64,000 bases of DNA from a virus. Under the pieces are notes generated by a model. It was not told where the DNA came from, did no database searches, and saw only the letters and a list, made by a program, of their open reading frames with translations. The number at the start of each line of letters is the position of its first letter. Positions within the stretch are counted from its first letter, which is position 1. Positions 1 to 6,616 of this stretch are shown here, piece after piece. The translations under genes and the position numbers were made by a program. Where the stretch lies: positions 23,640 through 87,639 of IMG/VR virus record IMGVR_UViG_3300037504_001427; one strand, written 5' to 3'.

Positions 1-49
1 GCAGGGTGAAATAGGCATCCACCCAATAGCGCATGGACTGGGCCTTCAT
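1..49 (-). CDS. Partial hypothetical protein (N-terminus only)
   Basis: Only the first 16 codons (MKAQSMRYWVDAYFTL) lie in the window, and the gene continues past the left edge. Its ATG overlaps the TGA of the gene at 46-501 as ATGA, the usual junction in this genome. No family can be assigned. Confidence 0.6.
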   Translation of the reverse strand, partial: MKAQSMRYWVDAYFTL

Positions 50-501
50 ATGGAAAGCTCCTCGACGCGCTCGGCATCAACCTCGATGGGTTTCTCCTGT
101 CCCGAGGAAGGAGGGCCGTCGTCGTCCTCGCCTCCATCATCGCCCTCGTCATCTCCGAACTCATCGAAGAACCCGATACACTGCACCACCACCATGTGGC
201 CGGGAGTGAACACGGTGTCGACGACGGTCGATTCATCATCCTCGGAGAGTCCGGAAACGATGGTGTCCAGCGACTCTTCCAGACGGGCATCCTGGGGATC
301 CAACTGGACGACGTGCGGGCACAGCACCGGGAAGGCGGCCACTTGAGGGGCATCGTCCACCAGCGTGAGGGCCAATACGACCTTGTTGCCGACCTCATGG
401 GCCCCGACACTGATGATATCGGCGGTATCGGCGAATCTCGCCACCCGCTTATTGAAGTCGGAGAGGCTTTCTCGCTTCGGATTGAATACCATGATGTTCA
501 T
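46..501 (-). CDS. Hypothetical protein with acidic C-terminus
   Basis: A 151-residue protein of unrecognised family. The first 110 residues look like a compact globular domain. Residues about 113-130 are a run of Asp, Glu and Gly (FGDDEGDDGGEDDDG), an acidic tail of the kind found in DNA mimics or disordered linkers. The start is supported by AAAGGA about 9 bases upstream and by a 4-base ATGA overlap with the gene at 498-1193. It belongs to a chain of four leftward genes that starts with the nuclease at 1190-1549. No function can be given. Confidence 0.75.
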   Translation of the reverse strand: MNIMVFNPKRESLSDFNKRVARFADTADIISVGAHEVGNKVVLALTLVDDAPQVAAFPVLCPHVVQLDPQDARLEESLDTIVSGLSEDDESTVVDTVFTPGHMVVVQCIGFFDEFGDDEGDDGGEDDDGPPSSGQEKPIEVDAERVEELSI

Positions 502-1193
502 TGGCGCTGTTCCTTTCGGGCATCGAGTAGTGCCCGCTCATAGGCTGGGCCGAGTTTGCGGAACATCTGCTCCTCGGGAGAGAGGTTCTCTCCGTCGGCG
601 GCAACGGCAAGCCCTTCAAGCTGCGGCTCTTCGGACTCCTCCGCAATGATGATATCAGGACCATATTTCTCTTGTCGTGCCAATTGGCGCGATATGCGGA
701 CGAAGGACGTCTGCTCTGCCCACGAGAGATCCCGCAACTCATCGCCGTGCTCAGTATCCGGCGACGCAAGGAGTATGGCGCCGCAGGTGGTCTCAACACC
801 ATCCCTGCTGACGGTGTTCCGACACAGGATCGCCTCATTCGTGGCGCCATCGGGGAACACGGCAGGACGCACGGCTCGGTAGTCGGCCCGCGTCGCGGCC
901 TCTTGATTACAGCGAGGACACTTCAGGCCGCACTCGGCAATATCGTGCCGGCTGACAAAGTAGGCATCGTGCTCGCAAGGCACAGCGCCCAAAGGATCGC
1001 ACGGAAGATAGATCGGCCCTCCGGCTGCGGCAGGTAGATCCGCTGATTCAGCGCGCTGGCTTCGATGAGACTGAGGGGACAGGCCTCGGACTTCGGCCTC
1101 ACTCTTCGCCTGCAGACCAAGCCTGCGCCTGCCATAGACGACCAGCGCGATAAACTGCAGGATCACAACGATGAGAAGGATCAGTTCGGTCAT
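498..1193 (-). CDS. Membrane-anchored zinc-ribbon-like hypothetical protein
   Basis: A 231-residue protein. It begins with one strongly hydrophobic segment (MTELILLIVVILQFIALVVY), probably a membrane anchor. A Cys cluster follows (about residues 60-95, with CGLKCPRC), suggesting a small zinc ribbon, and the C-terminus is charged. The start is chosen at 1193 because the ATG overlaps the stop of the nuclease gene as ATGA. Longer upstream reading in this frame is Arg-rich and overlaps that gene. About 23 codons (residues 34-56) are a 70-base exact copy of part of the glycosyltransferase gene at 41236-42840, read in a different frame, so this stretch is not conserved protein sequence. Function unknown. 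Confidence 0.65.
   Translation of the reverse strand: MTELILLIVVILQFIALVVYGRRRLGLQAKSEAEVRGLSPQSHRSQRAESADLPAAAGGPIYLPCDPLGAVPCEHDAYFVSRHDIAECGLKCPRCNQEAATRADYRAVRPAVFPDGATNEAILCRNTVSRDGVETTCGAILLASPDTEHGDELRDLSWAEQTSFVRISRQLARQEKYGPDIIIAEESEEPQLEGLAVAADGENLSPEEQMFRKLGPAYERALLDARKEQRQ
1024..1093. repeat. 70-bp exact direct repeat, copy 1 (second copy at 41439-41508)
   Basis: The 70 bases from GCTGCGGCAG to CTCGGACTT are identical to 41439-41508, in the same orientation, and the flanks diverge at once on both sides. In the other copy the segment encodes the C-terminal donor-site region of a glycosyltransferase (SEACPLSLIEASALNQRIY). Here it sits out of frame inside an unrelated gene. Confidence 0.95.
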
Positions 1194-1549
1194 CCGAGCA
1201 CGGCCTTCCAGAACTCGGACTCGTTTGGGCCCCAGGAGCCCAGGCGGGTCCACCCTGTTCCGTCGGCGAGGGCAACGTGCGCGACAACGCCCTCCCGCGT
1301 CACGAGCACCACGCGGAACCCGCACCGCGCGGCGAGTTGCTGACAGACGTGATTCTGCAGTGGTGCGAGGGAGTAATTCTCGGTTTTCACCTCGATCCAT
1401 GCGTGCTTGCCGCGGTTGCCGCAAAGCACATCCGGCAACCCGGCCGTTTGGCCGAAACTGCCAGAAATGGGAGTCCAGAACCCGTGCGGGGCGAACCGAT
1501 CAAACCAGCGGCGGAGGGCAGCCTTGAAAGCGGTCTCAGGAGTCGGCAT
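1190..1549 (-). CDS. VRR-NUC-like PD-(D/E)XK nuclease
   Basis: A 119-residue protein with the layout of stand-alone phage VRR-NUC nucleases. An N-terminal helix is followed by SGSFGQTAGLPDVL, containing the active-site Asp, then WIEVKTE (the ExK signature) and a C-terminal core ending in FWKAVLG. Such enzymes cut branched or duplex DNA and often accompany phage helicases. The gene overlaps the next by ATGA. A possible leaderless promoter lies just upstream (TAGAAT six bases before the ATG). The family is fairly clear; substrate and partner are unknown. Confidence 0.8.
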   Translation of the reverse strand: MPTPETAFKAALRRWFDRFAPHGFWTPISGSFGQTAGLPDVLCGNRGKHAWIEVKTENYSLAPLQNHVCQQLAARCGFRVVLVTREGVVAHVALADGTGWTRLGSWGPNESEFWKAVLG

Positions 1550-1555
1550 GCCGCT

Positions 1556-1584
1556 ATTCTACAGCCATCGGGGTCCGTTACGAA
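1556..1584 (-). promoter_or_regulatory. Candidate leaderless promoter of the VRR-NUC gene
   Basis: A -10-like TAGAAT ends exactly six bases before the ATG at 1549, and a weak -35 (TTCGTA) lies 17 bases upstream. No Shine-Dalgarno sequence precedes the ATG. The -10 box, six bases, ATG layout recurs at 48436, 49114 and 55706. Confidence 0.45.
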
Positions 1585-1590
1585 CGCATA

Positions 1591-1899
1591 TTATTGGTTA
1601 CTCAAGGTCTCGTCAGCATTGGACTTACGCCCAAACCGCGGTGCAAGCGGCAGATTGACTTCCATGGTGCCTCCCAGCGAATGGAGGACACGCAAGAGAG
1701 AATCCACGGTGACAGAGGTCGGATCCTTGAGCACCCGCCGGGTCGTGGTCAACGAGACTCCGGCCATGACGGAAATCTGCGCGACCGGGATGTGCATCCC
1801 AGCCGCTCTGAGCTGCTGCCGGAACTCGCGGAACGTCTCGCGCACCTCGCTAAGCAGTTGGCGATTCTTCTTCTTAGGAATAGGAAACCGACGGGCCAT
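1591..1899 (-). CDS. HTH (XRE-like) transcriptional regulator
   Basis: A 102-residue protein with a helix-turn-helix in the middle: IPVAQISVMAGVSLTTTRRVLKDPTSVTVDSLLRVLHSLG matches the usual XRE pattern of QxxxAxxxGVSxxTxxRxL. A basic N-terminus (RRFPIPKKKNR) precedes it and about 20 residues follow. It probably regulates phage transcription, possibly its own promoter. The start is supported by TAGGAG about 8 bases upstream. It lies between the end of the long leftward operon and the small-gene cluster, and has its own promoter-like sequence. Confidence 0.75.
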   Translation of the reverse strand: MARRFPIPKKKNRQLLSEVRETFREFRQQLRAAGMHIPVAQISVMAGVSLTTTRRVLKDPTSVTVDSLLRVLHSLGGTMEVNLPLAPRFGRKSNADETLSNQ

Positions 1900-1917
1900 G
1901 GCCGCTCCTACTTGCGT

Positions 1918-1945
1918 ATCATAAAAGAGCGTCCGTGAATTACAA
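1918..1945 (-). promoter_or_regulatory. Candidate promoter of the HTH gene (TTGTAA - 16 - TATGAT)
   Basis: Read on the minus strand, TTGTAA is followed by a 16-base spacer and TATGAT, then a short leader with TAGGAG before the ATG at 1899. The 16-base spacer and TTGTA start recur at 27400 and 40031. Confidence 0.5.
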
Positions 1946-1981
1946 GATCACGCACCGCTCGGGTCATCGGCAAGGCGATGA

Positions 1982-2445
1982 TCATGCAGTGCTCCGAGGG
2001 TCCACCACCATGATCTTGTTGATCCGTTCCGCCAGATCGGGGTGAATGATGGCCACCACGATCTCCTGGTCCTCGATGGCAACCTTGGTCGAAACCATAG
2101 GGGTCTGGGCCGTCTGCCTAGCCGTCTCATAGGCGTCCAGGAGCGGCCCCAGGTCAGTCATCATACCGTGTGTCCTCGGAGCGGCATCATCACGCGCGCA
2201 CTTCCGCAGAGACGCTAGGTCGAAACGGGATACGGAGACGCCTTCCACGAATCCGCACCCGGCGACCCAGACGGTGCAGCACTGGTCACTCGCCGGCTGG
2301 TCCATAATGCGGACCTCGCGTCCGATCAGCGGGGCCCAGAAGGAATTGGCTCGATTCTGCTCGGTATCGGCCACGGGCGCACGCAAGATTTCTTTCCCGT
2401 GTGCGAAGCCGCAGCCGTAGTCGTTGCCACCGCCTACTGGATATC

Positions 2446-2449
<4 letters not shown>
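1982..2449 (-). CDS. Hypothetical protein with MRYPVG-unit N-terminus
   Basis: A 155-residue reading frame that closes the long leftward operon. The first 15 residues (MRYPVGGGNDYGCGF) are those of the repeat minigenes, but the frame then runs on into ordinary sequence, so a unit start is fused to a normal gene. The preceding minigene's TGA overlaps this ATG (ATGA). An internal ATG near residue 96 (MMTDLGPLLDAYETARQ), with GAGGAC upstream, could start a separate 60-residue protein. No family recognised. Confidence 0.6.
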
Positions 2450-2639
<190 letters not shown>

Positions 2640-2643
<4 letters not shown>

Positions 2644-2915
2644 CGCCCCTCCACTGTGCCGAACCCGAAGCCGAAGCCGTAGCCGTAGCCGGTGCCGTAG
2701 CCGTCGCCGAAGCCGTCGCCGAAACCGTCGCCGTAGTCGAAGCCGTCGCCGAAGCCGTGGCCTAAGCCGCGGCCGAAGCCGTGGCCGAAGCCGACGCCGT
2801 CGCCGTTGCCGTAGCCGTTGCCGTAGCCGTGGCCGAAGCCGGCGCCGTCGCCGTTGTCGTAACCGTCGCCGAAGCCGTAACCGTCGCCGAAGCCGTCACC
2901 TACTGGATAGTTCAT
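2640..2915 (-). CDS. X-Gly repeat minigene A11
   Basis: 91 residues. It starts MNYPVG (AAC for AGA at codon 2) and ends GTVEGR. It has several His-Gly pairs and one NNC codon giving Val. ATGA overlaps at both ends. Confidence 0.75.
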
Positions 2916-3187
2916 CGCCTGCTTCCTACTGTGCCGTAGCCGTAGCCGCGGCCGTTGCCGCAGCCGTTGCCGTAGCCCTCGCCGTCCCCGTAGCCGTAGC
3001 CGCAGCCGTCACCGTAGCCGTAGCCGAAACCGTCGCCGAAGCCGAGGCCGTTGCCGTTGCCGTTGCCGTCGCCAAAACCGTTGCCGAAACCGTCGCCGAA
3101 ACCGTCGCCGAAGCCACCGTAACCGTCGCTGAAGCCGTGGCCGTAGCCGTAGCCGTAGCCGGTGCCGTTGCCTACTGGATATCTCAT
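2912..3187 (-). CDS. X-Gly repeat minigene A10
   Basis: 91 residues, MRYPVG start. It ends GTVGSRR, where the Shine-Dalgarno part is GTAGGAAGCAGG instead of GTGGAGGGG. It shares its central Phe/Asn-rich block with A9. Confidence 0.75.
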   Translation of the reverse strand: MRYPVGNGTGYGYGYGHGFSDGYGGFGDGFGDGFGNGFGDGNGNGNGLGFGDGFGYGYGDGCGYGYGDGEGYGNGCGNGRGYGYGTVGSRR

Positions 3188-3462
3188 CGCCCCTCCACTG
3201 TGCCGTTGCCGTCGCCGAAGCCGTAGCCGTAGCCGGTGCCGCAGCCGGTGCCGAAGCCGTCGCCGAAACCGTCGCCGTAGTCGAAGCCGTCGCCGAAGCC
3301 GTGGCCGTCACCGTAGCCGTAGCCGAAGCCGAGGCCGTTGCCGCTGCCGTTGCCGCTGCCAAAACCGTTGCCGAAACCGTCGCCGAAACCGTCGCCGAAG
3401 CCACCGTAACCGTCGCCGAAGCCGTAACCGTCGTCGTAACCGTCACCTACTGGATATCTCAT
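3184..3462 (-). CDS. X-Gly repeat minigene A9
   Basis: 92 residues, MRYPVG start, GTVEGR end. The body (GFGDGFGNGFG type) closely matches A10, suggesting duplication followed by slippage. Confidence 0.75.
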   Translation of the reverse strand: MRYPVGDGYDDGYGFGDGYGGFGDGFGDGFGNGFGSGNGSGNGLGFGYGYGDGHGFGDGFDYGDGFGDGFGTGCGTGYGYGFGDGNGTVEGR

Positions 3463-3680
3463 CGCCCCTCCACTGTGCCGTTGCCGTCGCCGAAGCCGTC
3501 GCCGAAGCTGTAGCCGTAGCCGTCGCCGTTGCCGAAGCCGTTACCGAAGTCGTCGCCGAAGCCGTGGCTGAAGCCGTGGCCGAAGCCGGCGCCGTAGCCG
3601 TTGCCGTAACCGTCGCCGAAGCCGTAACCGTCGCCGAAGCCGTAACCGTCGCCGTAACCGTCACCTACTGGATATCTCAT
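3459..3680 (-). CDS. X-Gly repeat minigene A8
   Basis: 73 residues, MRYPVG start, GTVEGR end. It contains the off-pattern block GYGYSFGDGFG (Gly codon GGC changed to AGC), which recurs in A4, B1, B2 and D12. Confidence 0.75.
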   Translation of the reverse strand: MRYPVGDGYGDGYGFGDGYGFGDGYGNGYGAGFGHGFSHGFGDDFGNGFGNGDGYGYSFGDGFGDGNGTVEGR

Positions 3681-3892
3681 CGCCCCTCCACTGTGCCGCG
3701 CCCGTTGCCGTAGCCTTCGCCGTCCCCGTAGCCGTAGCCTTCGCCGTCCCCGTAGCCGTAGCCGCAGCCGGTGCCGTTGCCGTTGCCGTTGCCGTTGCCG
3801 TAGCCATTGCCGTAACCGGAGCCGGAGCCGTCGCCGAAGCCGTCGCCGAAGCCGTCGCCGAAGCCGTAGCCGTAGCCTACTGGATATCTCAT
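3677..3892 (-). CDS. X-Gly repeat minigene A7
   Basis: 71 residues, MRYPVG start, GTVEGR end. It has two Glu-containing repeats (YGDGEGYG) and an Asn-Gly run. Confidence 0.75.
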   Translation of the reverse strand: MRYPVGYGYGFGDGFGDGFGDGSGSGYGNGYGNGNGNGNGTGCGYGYGDGEGYGYGDGEGYGNGRGTVEGR

Positions 3893-4128
3893 CGCCCCTC
3901 CCCTTTGCCGTTGCCGTCGCCATAGCCATAGCCAGCGCCGTAGCCGTATCCGTAGCCGAAGCCGTAGCCGAAGCCGCCGCCGTAGCCGTCGCCGCCGACG
4001 AAACGATAGCCGTTGCCGTAGCCGTTACCGTAACCGTAGCCGGTGCCGCGGCCGTTGCCGTAGCCGAAGTTGTAACCGTCGCCGTTACCGGTGCCGTAGC
4101 CGCTGTCGTCGCCTACTGGATATTTCAT
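3889..4128 (-). CDS. X-Gly repeat minigene A6
   Basis: 79 residues. It starts MKYPVG and ends GKGEGR. It includes irregular residues (YNF, YRFVGG) and overlaps A5 by one base (TGATG). Confidence 0.7.
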   Translation of the reverse strand: MKYPVGDDSGYGTGNGDGYNFGYGNGRGTGYGYGNGYGNGYRFVGGDGYGGGFGYGFGYGYGYGAGYGYGDGNGKGEGR

Positions 4129-4178
4129 CACCCCTCCACTGTGCCGTTGCCGCTGTCGTCGCCTACTGGATATTTCAT
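4128..4178 (-). CDS. X-Gly repeat minigene A5 (16 residues)
   Basis: MKYPVGDDSGNGTVEG: a complete but very short unit with only a few body codons. The run GCCGCTGTCGTCGCCTACTGG with the following start and Shine-Dalgarno sequence is a tandem copy of the neighbouring A6 start, so it looks like a recent short duplication. It is joined by TGATG on both sides. Confidence 0.6.
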   Translation of the reverse strand: MKYPVGDDSGNGTVEG

Positions 4179-4510
4179 CACCCCTCCACTGTGCCGTTGC
4201 CGTTGCCGTAGCCAGCGTCGGTGCCGTAGCCGTCGCCGAAGCCGTAGCCGTAGCCGTTGCCGTAACCGGCGCCGTCGCCGTCGCCGTCGCCGTCGCCGTA
4301 GCCGAAGCCGCAGCCGAAGCCGAAGCCGTAGCCGTAGCCGTAGCCGTAGCCGCAGCCGTAACCGGCGCCGTCGCCGTAGCCGTTGCCGTCGCCGAAGCCG
4401 TCGCCGAAGCTGTAGCCGTAGCCGTCGCCGTTGCCGAAGCCGTTACCGAAGCCGTCGCCGAAGCCGTGGCCGAAGCCGTCGCCGAACCCGCCACCTACTG
4501 GATATCTCAT
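4178..4510 (-). CDS. X-Gly repeat minigene A4 (longest)
   Basis: 110 residues, the longest single unit. It starts MRYPVG and ends GTVEG, then TGATG. It carries the GYGYSFGDGFGDGNG block shared with A8, a Cys-Gly pair and a four-fold Asp-Gly run. Confidence 0.75.
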   Translation of the reverse strand: MRYPVGGGFGDGFGHGFGDGFGNGFGNGDGYGYSFGDGFGDGNGYGDGAGYGCGYGYGYGYGFGFGCGFGYGDGDGDGDGAGYGNGYGYGFGDGYGTDAGYGNGNGTVEG

Positions 4511-4701
4511 CGCCTGCTTACTGTGCCGTAGCCGCAGCCGAAGCCGGCGCCGTCGCCGTTGCCGTAACCGTCGCCGAAGCCGTCGCCGAAGCCGAAGCCG
4601 AAGCCGCCGTAGCCGAAGCCGGCGCCGTCGCCGTTGCCGTAACCGTCGCCGTGGCCGTGGCCGTGGACGAAGCCGTAGCCGTAGCCTACTGGATATTTCA
4701 T
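4507..4701 (-). CDS. X-Gly repeat minigene A3
   Basis: 64 residues. It starts MKYPVG, has a His-rich N-terminal body (VHGHGHGDG), and ends GTVSRR with a weaker ribosome-binding sequence (AAGCAGG). Confidence 0.75.
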   Translation of the reverse strand: MKYPVGYGYGFVHGHGHGDGYGNGDGAGFGYGGFGFGFGDGFGDGYGNGDGAGFGCGYGTVSRR

Positions 4702-4937
4702 CGCCCCTCCACTGTGCCGCGGCCGTTGCCATAGCCAGCGCCGGTGCCGTAGCCGTAGCCGAAGCCGAAGCCGTCGCCGAAGCCGAAGCCGTAGCCGAAG
4801 CCGTAGCCGAAGCCGTAGCCGAAGCCGGAACCGTCGCCGAAACCGTCGCCGAAGCCGGAGCCTTCGCCGTCGCCGAAGCCGTGGCCGAAGCCGTCGCCGA
4901 AGCCGTAGCCGAAGCCGCCACCTACTGGATATCTCAT
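4698..4937 (-). CDS. X-Gly repeat minigene A2
   Basis: 79 residues, MRYPVG start, GTVEGR end. The body is Phe/Tyr-rich with Ser-Gly and Glu-Gly insertions near the middle. Confidence 0.75.
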   Translation of the reverse strand: MRYPVGGGFGYGFGDGFGHGFGDGEGSGFGDGFGDGSGFGYGFGYGFGYGFGFGDGFGFGYGYGTGAGYGNGRGTVEGR

Positions 4938-5185
4938 CGCCTGCTTACTGTGCCGTAGCCGCAGCCGTCGCCGCAGCCGTCGCCGTTGCCGTCGCCGCAG
5001 CCGGTGCCGCAGTCGTTGCCGTTGCCGTAGCCGTGGCCGTAGCCGAAGCCGTAGCCGAAGCCGTAACTGTCGCCACAGGCGTAGCCGTAGCCGTGGCCGT
5101 CGCCGAGGCCGCAGACATTGCCGAAGCCGTAGCCGTAGCCGAAGCCGCAGCCGTAGCCGTTGCCTCCACCTACTGGATATTTCAT
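4934..5185 (-). CDS. X-Gly repeat minigene A1 (first of array A)
   Basis: 83 residues, MKYPVG start, GTVSRR end. It contains Cys-Gly pairs and a Val-Cys interruption. It follows the gene at 5202-5468 after 16 bases (CAGTGGAGCGCGGGCG), a normal unit Shine-Dalgarno sequence here placed downstream of an ordinary stop codon. Confidence 0.75.
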   Translation of the reverse strand: MKYPVGGGNGYGCGFGYGYGFGNVCGLGDGHGYGYACGDSYGFGYGFGYGHGYGNGNDCGTGCGDGNGDGCGDGCGYGTVSRR

Positions 5186-5201
5186 CGCCCGCGCTCCACT
5201 G

Positions 5202-5468
5202 TCATTCTTCCAGTGCCTGAAGCTCTCTCATCTCATGGATCAGCTTGGCTCGGGCTTCCGTGGCCTCTCTTACCGAGTGGAAATTGATCTTCTGCCAACC
5301 GTTGAGATCTGGCACGCCGCAATGTGTACACGGCACGCCCAGCATACGGAGACGAAAGAACGCGCTGCCATAATCGCCGTCTCGGTATCCAGGCTTGGTG
5401 TTGACCACGCTGACCATGGAGACGTGATCCAGATTAACGGCCACATTGCCTACTTCGACAACGTACAT
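5202..5468 (-). CDS. Hypothetical protein (88 residues)
   Basis: A compact protein starting MYVVEVGNVAVNLDHVSM, with one CTHC motif and an amphipathic, charged C-terminal helix (ATEARAKLIHEMRELQALEE). The start is set by AGGAAG 7-8 bases upstream. The same frame stays open further upstream, but that part is only the tRNA gene read as protein and should not be included. No family recognised. It lies between the tRNA and array A. Confidence 0.7.
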   Translation of the reverse strand: MYVVEVGNVAVNLDHVSMVSVVNTKPGYRDGDYGSAFFRLRMLGVPCTHCGVPDLNGWQKINFHSVREATEARAKLIHEMRELQALEE

Positions 5469-5485
5469 GCACGACTTCCTTTCTA

Positions 5486-5558
5486 TGGCGGGGGAGGGAC
5501 TCGAACCCTCGACCTTCGGATTATGAATCCGACGCGCTACCGCCTGCGCCACCCCGCA
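5486..5558 (-). tRNA. tRNA with CAT anticodon (Met-type), 1:72 mismatch
   Basis: A complete 73-nt cloverleaf. D stem GCGC/GCGC, anticodon stem TCGGA/TCCGA around TTCATAA (anticodon CAT), T arm GAGGG-TTCGAGT-CCCTC, and acceptor TGCGGGG against CCCCGCC. Pair 1:72 is T-C, a mismatch otherwise typical of initiator tRNAs. The anticodon stem lacks the three G-C pairs of initiators, so an elongator Met tRNA or AUA-reading Ile tRNA is equally possible. No CCA is encoded. Confidence 0.85.
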
Positions 5559-5560
5559 TT

Positions 5561-5576
5561 GTGTGTGTGTGTGTGT
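5561..5576. repeat. (GT)8 microsatellite next to the tRNA
   Basis: Eight GT dinucleotides lie directly before the 5' end of the minus-strand tRNA, between it and the start codon-like ATGAGCATTATC that follows the last unit of array B. Confidence 0.9.
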
Positions 5577-5590
5577 GAATCTGATAATGC

Positions 5591-5830
5591 TCATCGCCTG
5601 CCTGCCACTGTGCCGAGCCCGTAGCCGTAGCCGTCGCCGTAGCCGAAGCCGCAGCCGTAGCCGTTGCCGTAGCCGTTGCCGTAGCCGTAGCCGGTGCCGT
5701 CGCCGTCGCCGTAGCCGTCGCCGCCACCGAAGCCGTAGCCATTGCCGCGGCTGTCGCCGTTGCCGTAGCCGTTGCCGTAGCCGTTGCCGTAGCCGAAGCC
5801 GAAGCCGCCGTCGCCTACTGGATATCTCAT
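5591..5830 (-). CDS. X-Gly repeat minigene B4
   Basis: 79 residues, MRYPVGDGG start, GTVAGRR end. It contains a GNGDSRGNG block (GGC to AGC plus a CGC Arg codon) also seen in D6, D9 and G1. Its TGA overlaps an ATG that leads into the tRNA region. Confidence 0.75.
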   Translation of the reverse strand: MRYPVGDGGFGFGYGNGYGNGYGNGDSRGNGYGFGGGDGYGDGDGTGYGYGNGYGNGYGCGFGYGDGYGYGLGTVAGRR

Positions 5831-6060
5831 CGCCTGCCCGCCACTGTGCCGATCCCGTAGCCGTAGCCGTAGCCGTAGCCGAAGCCGCAGCCGTAGCCGT
5901 TGCCGTAGCCGTTGCCGTAGCCGTAGCCGGTGCCGTTGCCGTTGCCGTTGCCGTAGCCGTTGCCGAAACCGTAGCCGTTGCCGTAGCCGTTGCCGTAGCC
6001 GAAGCCGTAGCCGTTGCCGTAACCGAAGCCGAAGCCGCCGTCGCCTACTGGATATCTCAT
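5827..6060 (-). CDS. X-Gly repeat minigene B3
   Basis: 77 residues, MRYPVGDGG start, GTVAGRR end. Dominated by Asn-Gly and Tyr-Gly pairs, with the C-terminal half nearly identical to B4. Confidence 0.75.
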   Translation of the reverse strand: MRYPVGDGGFGFGYGNGYGFGYGNGYGNGYGFGNGYGNGNGNGTGYGYGNGYGNGYGCGFGYGYGYGYGIGTVAGRR

Positions 6061-6368
6061 CGCCTGTCCGCCACTGTGCCGTAGCCGTAGCCGAAACCGA
6101 AACCGAAGCCGTTGCCGGTGCCGGTGCCGTAGCCGTCGCCGAAACCGTAGCCGTCGCCGAAACCGTAGCAGTTGCCGTAGCCGTTGCCGTAGCCGTAGCC
6201 GCAGCCGTAGCCGAAGCCGTCGCCAAAGCTGTAGCCGTAGCCGTAGCCGTCGCCGTTGCCGTTGCCGTAGCCGTTGCCGTCGCCGTTGCCGGTGCCGTAG
6301 CCGTTGTCGCGGTCGTCGCCGAAGCCGTGGCCGAAGCCGTAGCCGCCGTCGCCTACTGGATATCTCAT
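6057..6368 (-). CDS. X-Gly repeat minigene B2
   Basis: 103 residues, MRYPVGDGG start, GTVADRR end. It includes the GFGDDRDNGYG block, which recurs in B1 and, 50 kb away, in G2, and the YSFGDGFG block. Confidence 0.75.
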   Translation of the reverse strand: MRYPVGDGGYGFGHGFGDDRDNGYGTGNGDGNGYGNGNGDGYGYGYSFGDGFGYGCGYGYGNGYGNCYGFGDGYGFGDGYGTGTGNGFGFGFGYGYGTVADRR

Positions 6369-6616
6369 CGCCTGCCCGCTACTGTGCCGAGCCCGTAGCC
6401 GTAGCCGTCGCCGTAGCCGAAGCCGCAGCCGTAGCCGTTGCCGTAGCCGTTGCCGAAGCCGTCGCCAAAGCTGTAGCCGTAGCCGTAGCCGTAGCCGTCG
6501 CCGTTGCCGTAGCCGTCGCCGTCGCCAAAGCTGTAGCCGTAGCCGTTGTCGCGGTCGTCGCCGAAGCCGTGGCCGTAGCCGTAGCCGTAGCCGCCGTCGC
6601 CTACTGGATATCTCAT
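6365..6616 (-). CDS. X-Gly repeat minigene B1 (in frame with the preceding gene)
   Basis: 83 residues from its own ATG (MRYPVGDGG), GTVAGRR end. No stop codon separates it from the gene that begins at 7171, so it can be made either by internal initiation (GGTTCGTCGTCAGGCG precedes the ATG, a weak ribosome site) or as the C-terminal part of that protein. Confidence 0.6.
   Translation of the reverse strand: MRYPVGDGGYGYGYGHGFGDDRDNGYGYSFGDGDGYGNGDGYGYGYGYSFGDGFGNGYGNGYGCGFGYGDGYGYGLGTVAGRR

Larger units (their letters stand above)
5591..6616 (-). repeat. Array B: four X-Gly minigenes
   Basis: Four units joined by ATGA overlaps. The ends use GTGGCGGGCAGGCG or GTAGCGGGCAGGCG in place of GTGGAGGGGCG, a sub-family signature shared with arrays D and G. 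The bodies are rich in Asn-Gly and Tyr-Gly. The first unit is in frame with the preceding gene. Confidence 0.95.

Noticed and set aside
5486-5558. Firm call of initiator tRNA-fMet
   Set aside because: Only the 1:72 mismatch fits. The anticodon stem and D stem lack the other initiator features.
5202-5594. A 131-codon gene starting MSIIRFTHTHTQ across the tRNA
   Set aside because: The first 42 codons are the GT repeat and the tRNA gene read as protein. The good ribosome site is before the Met at 5468.
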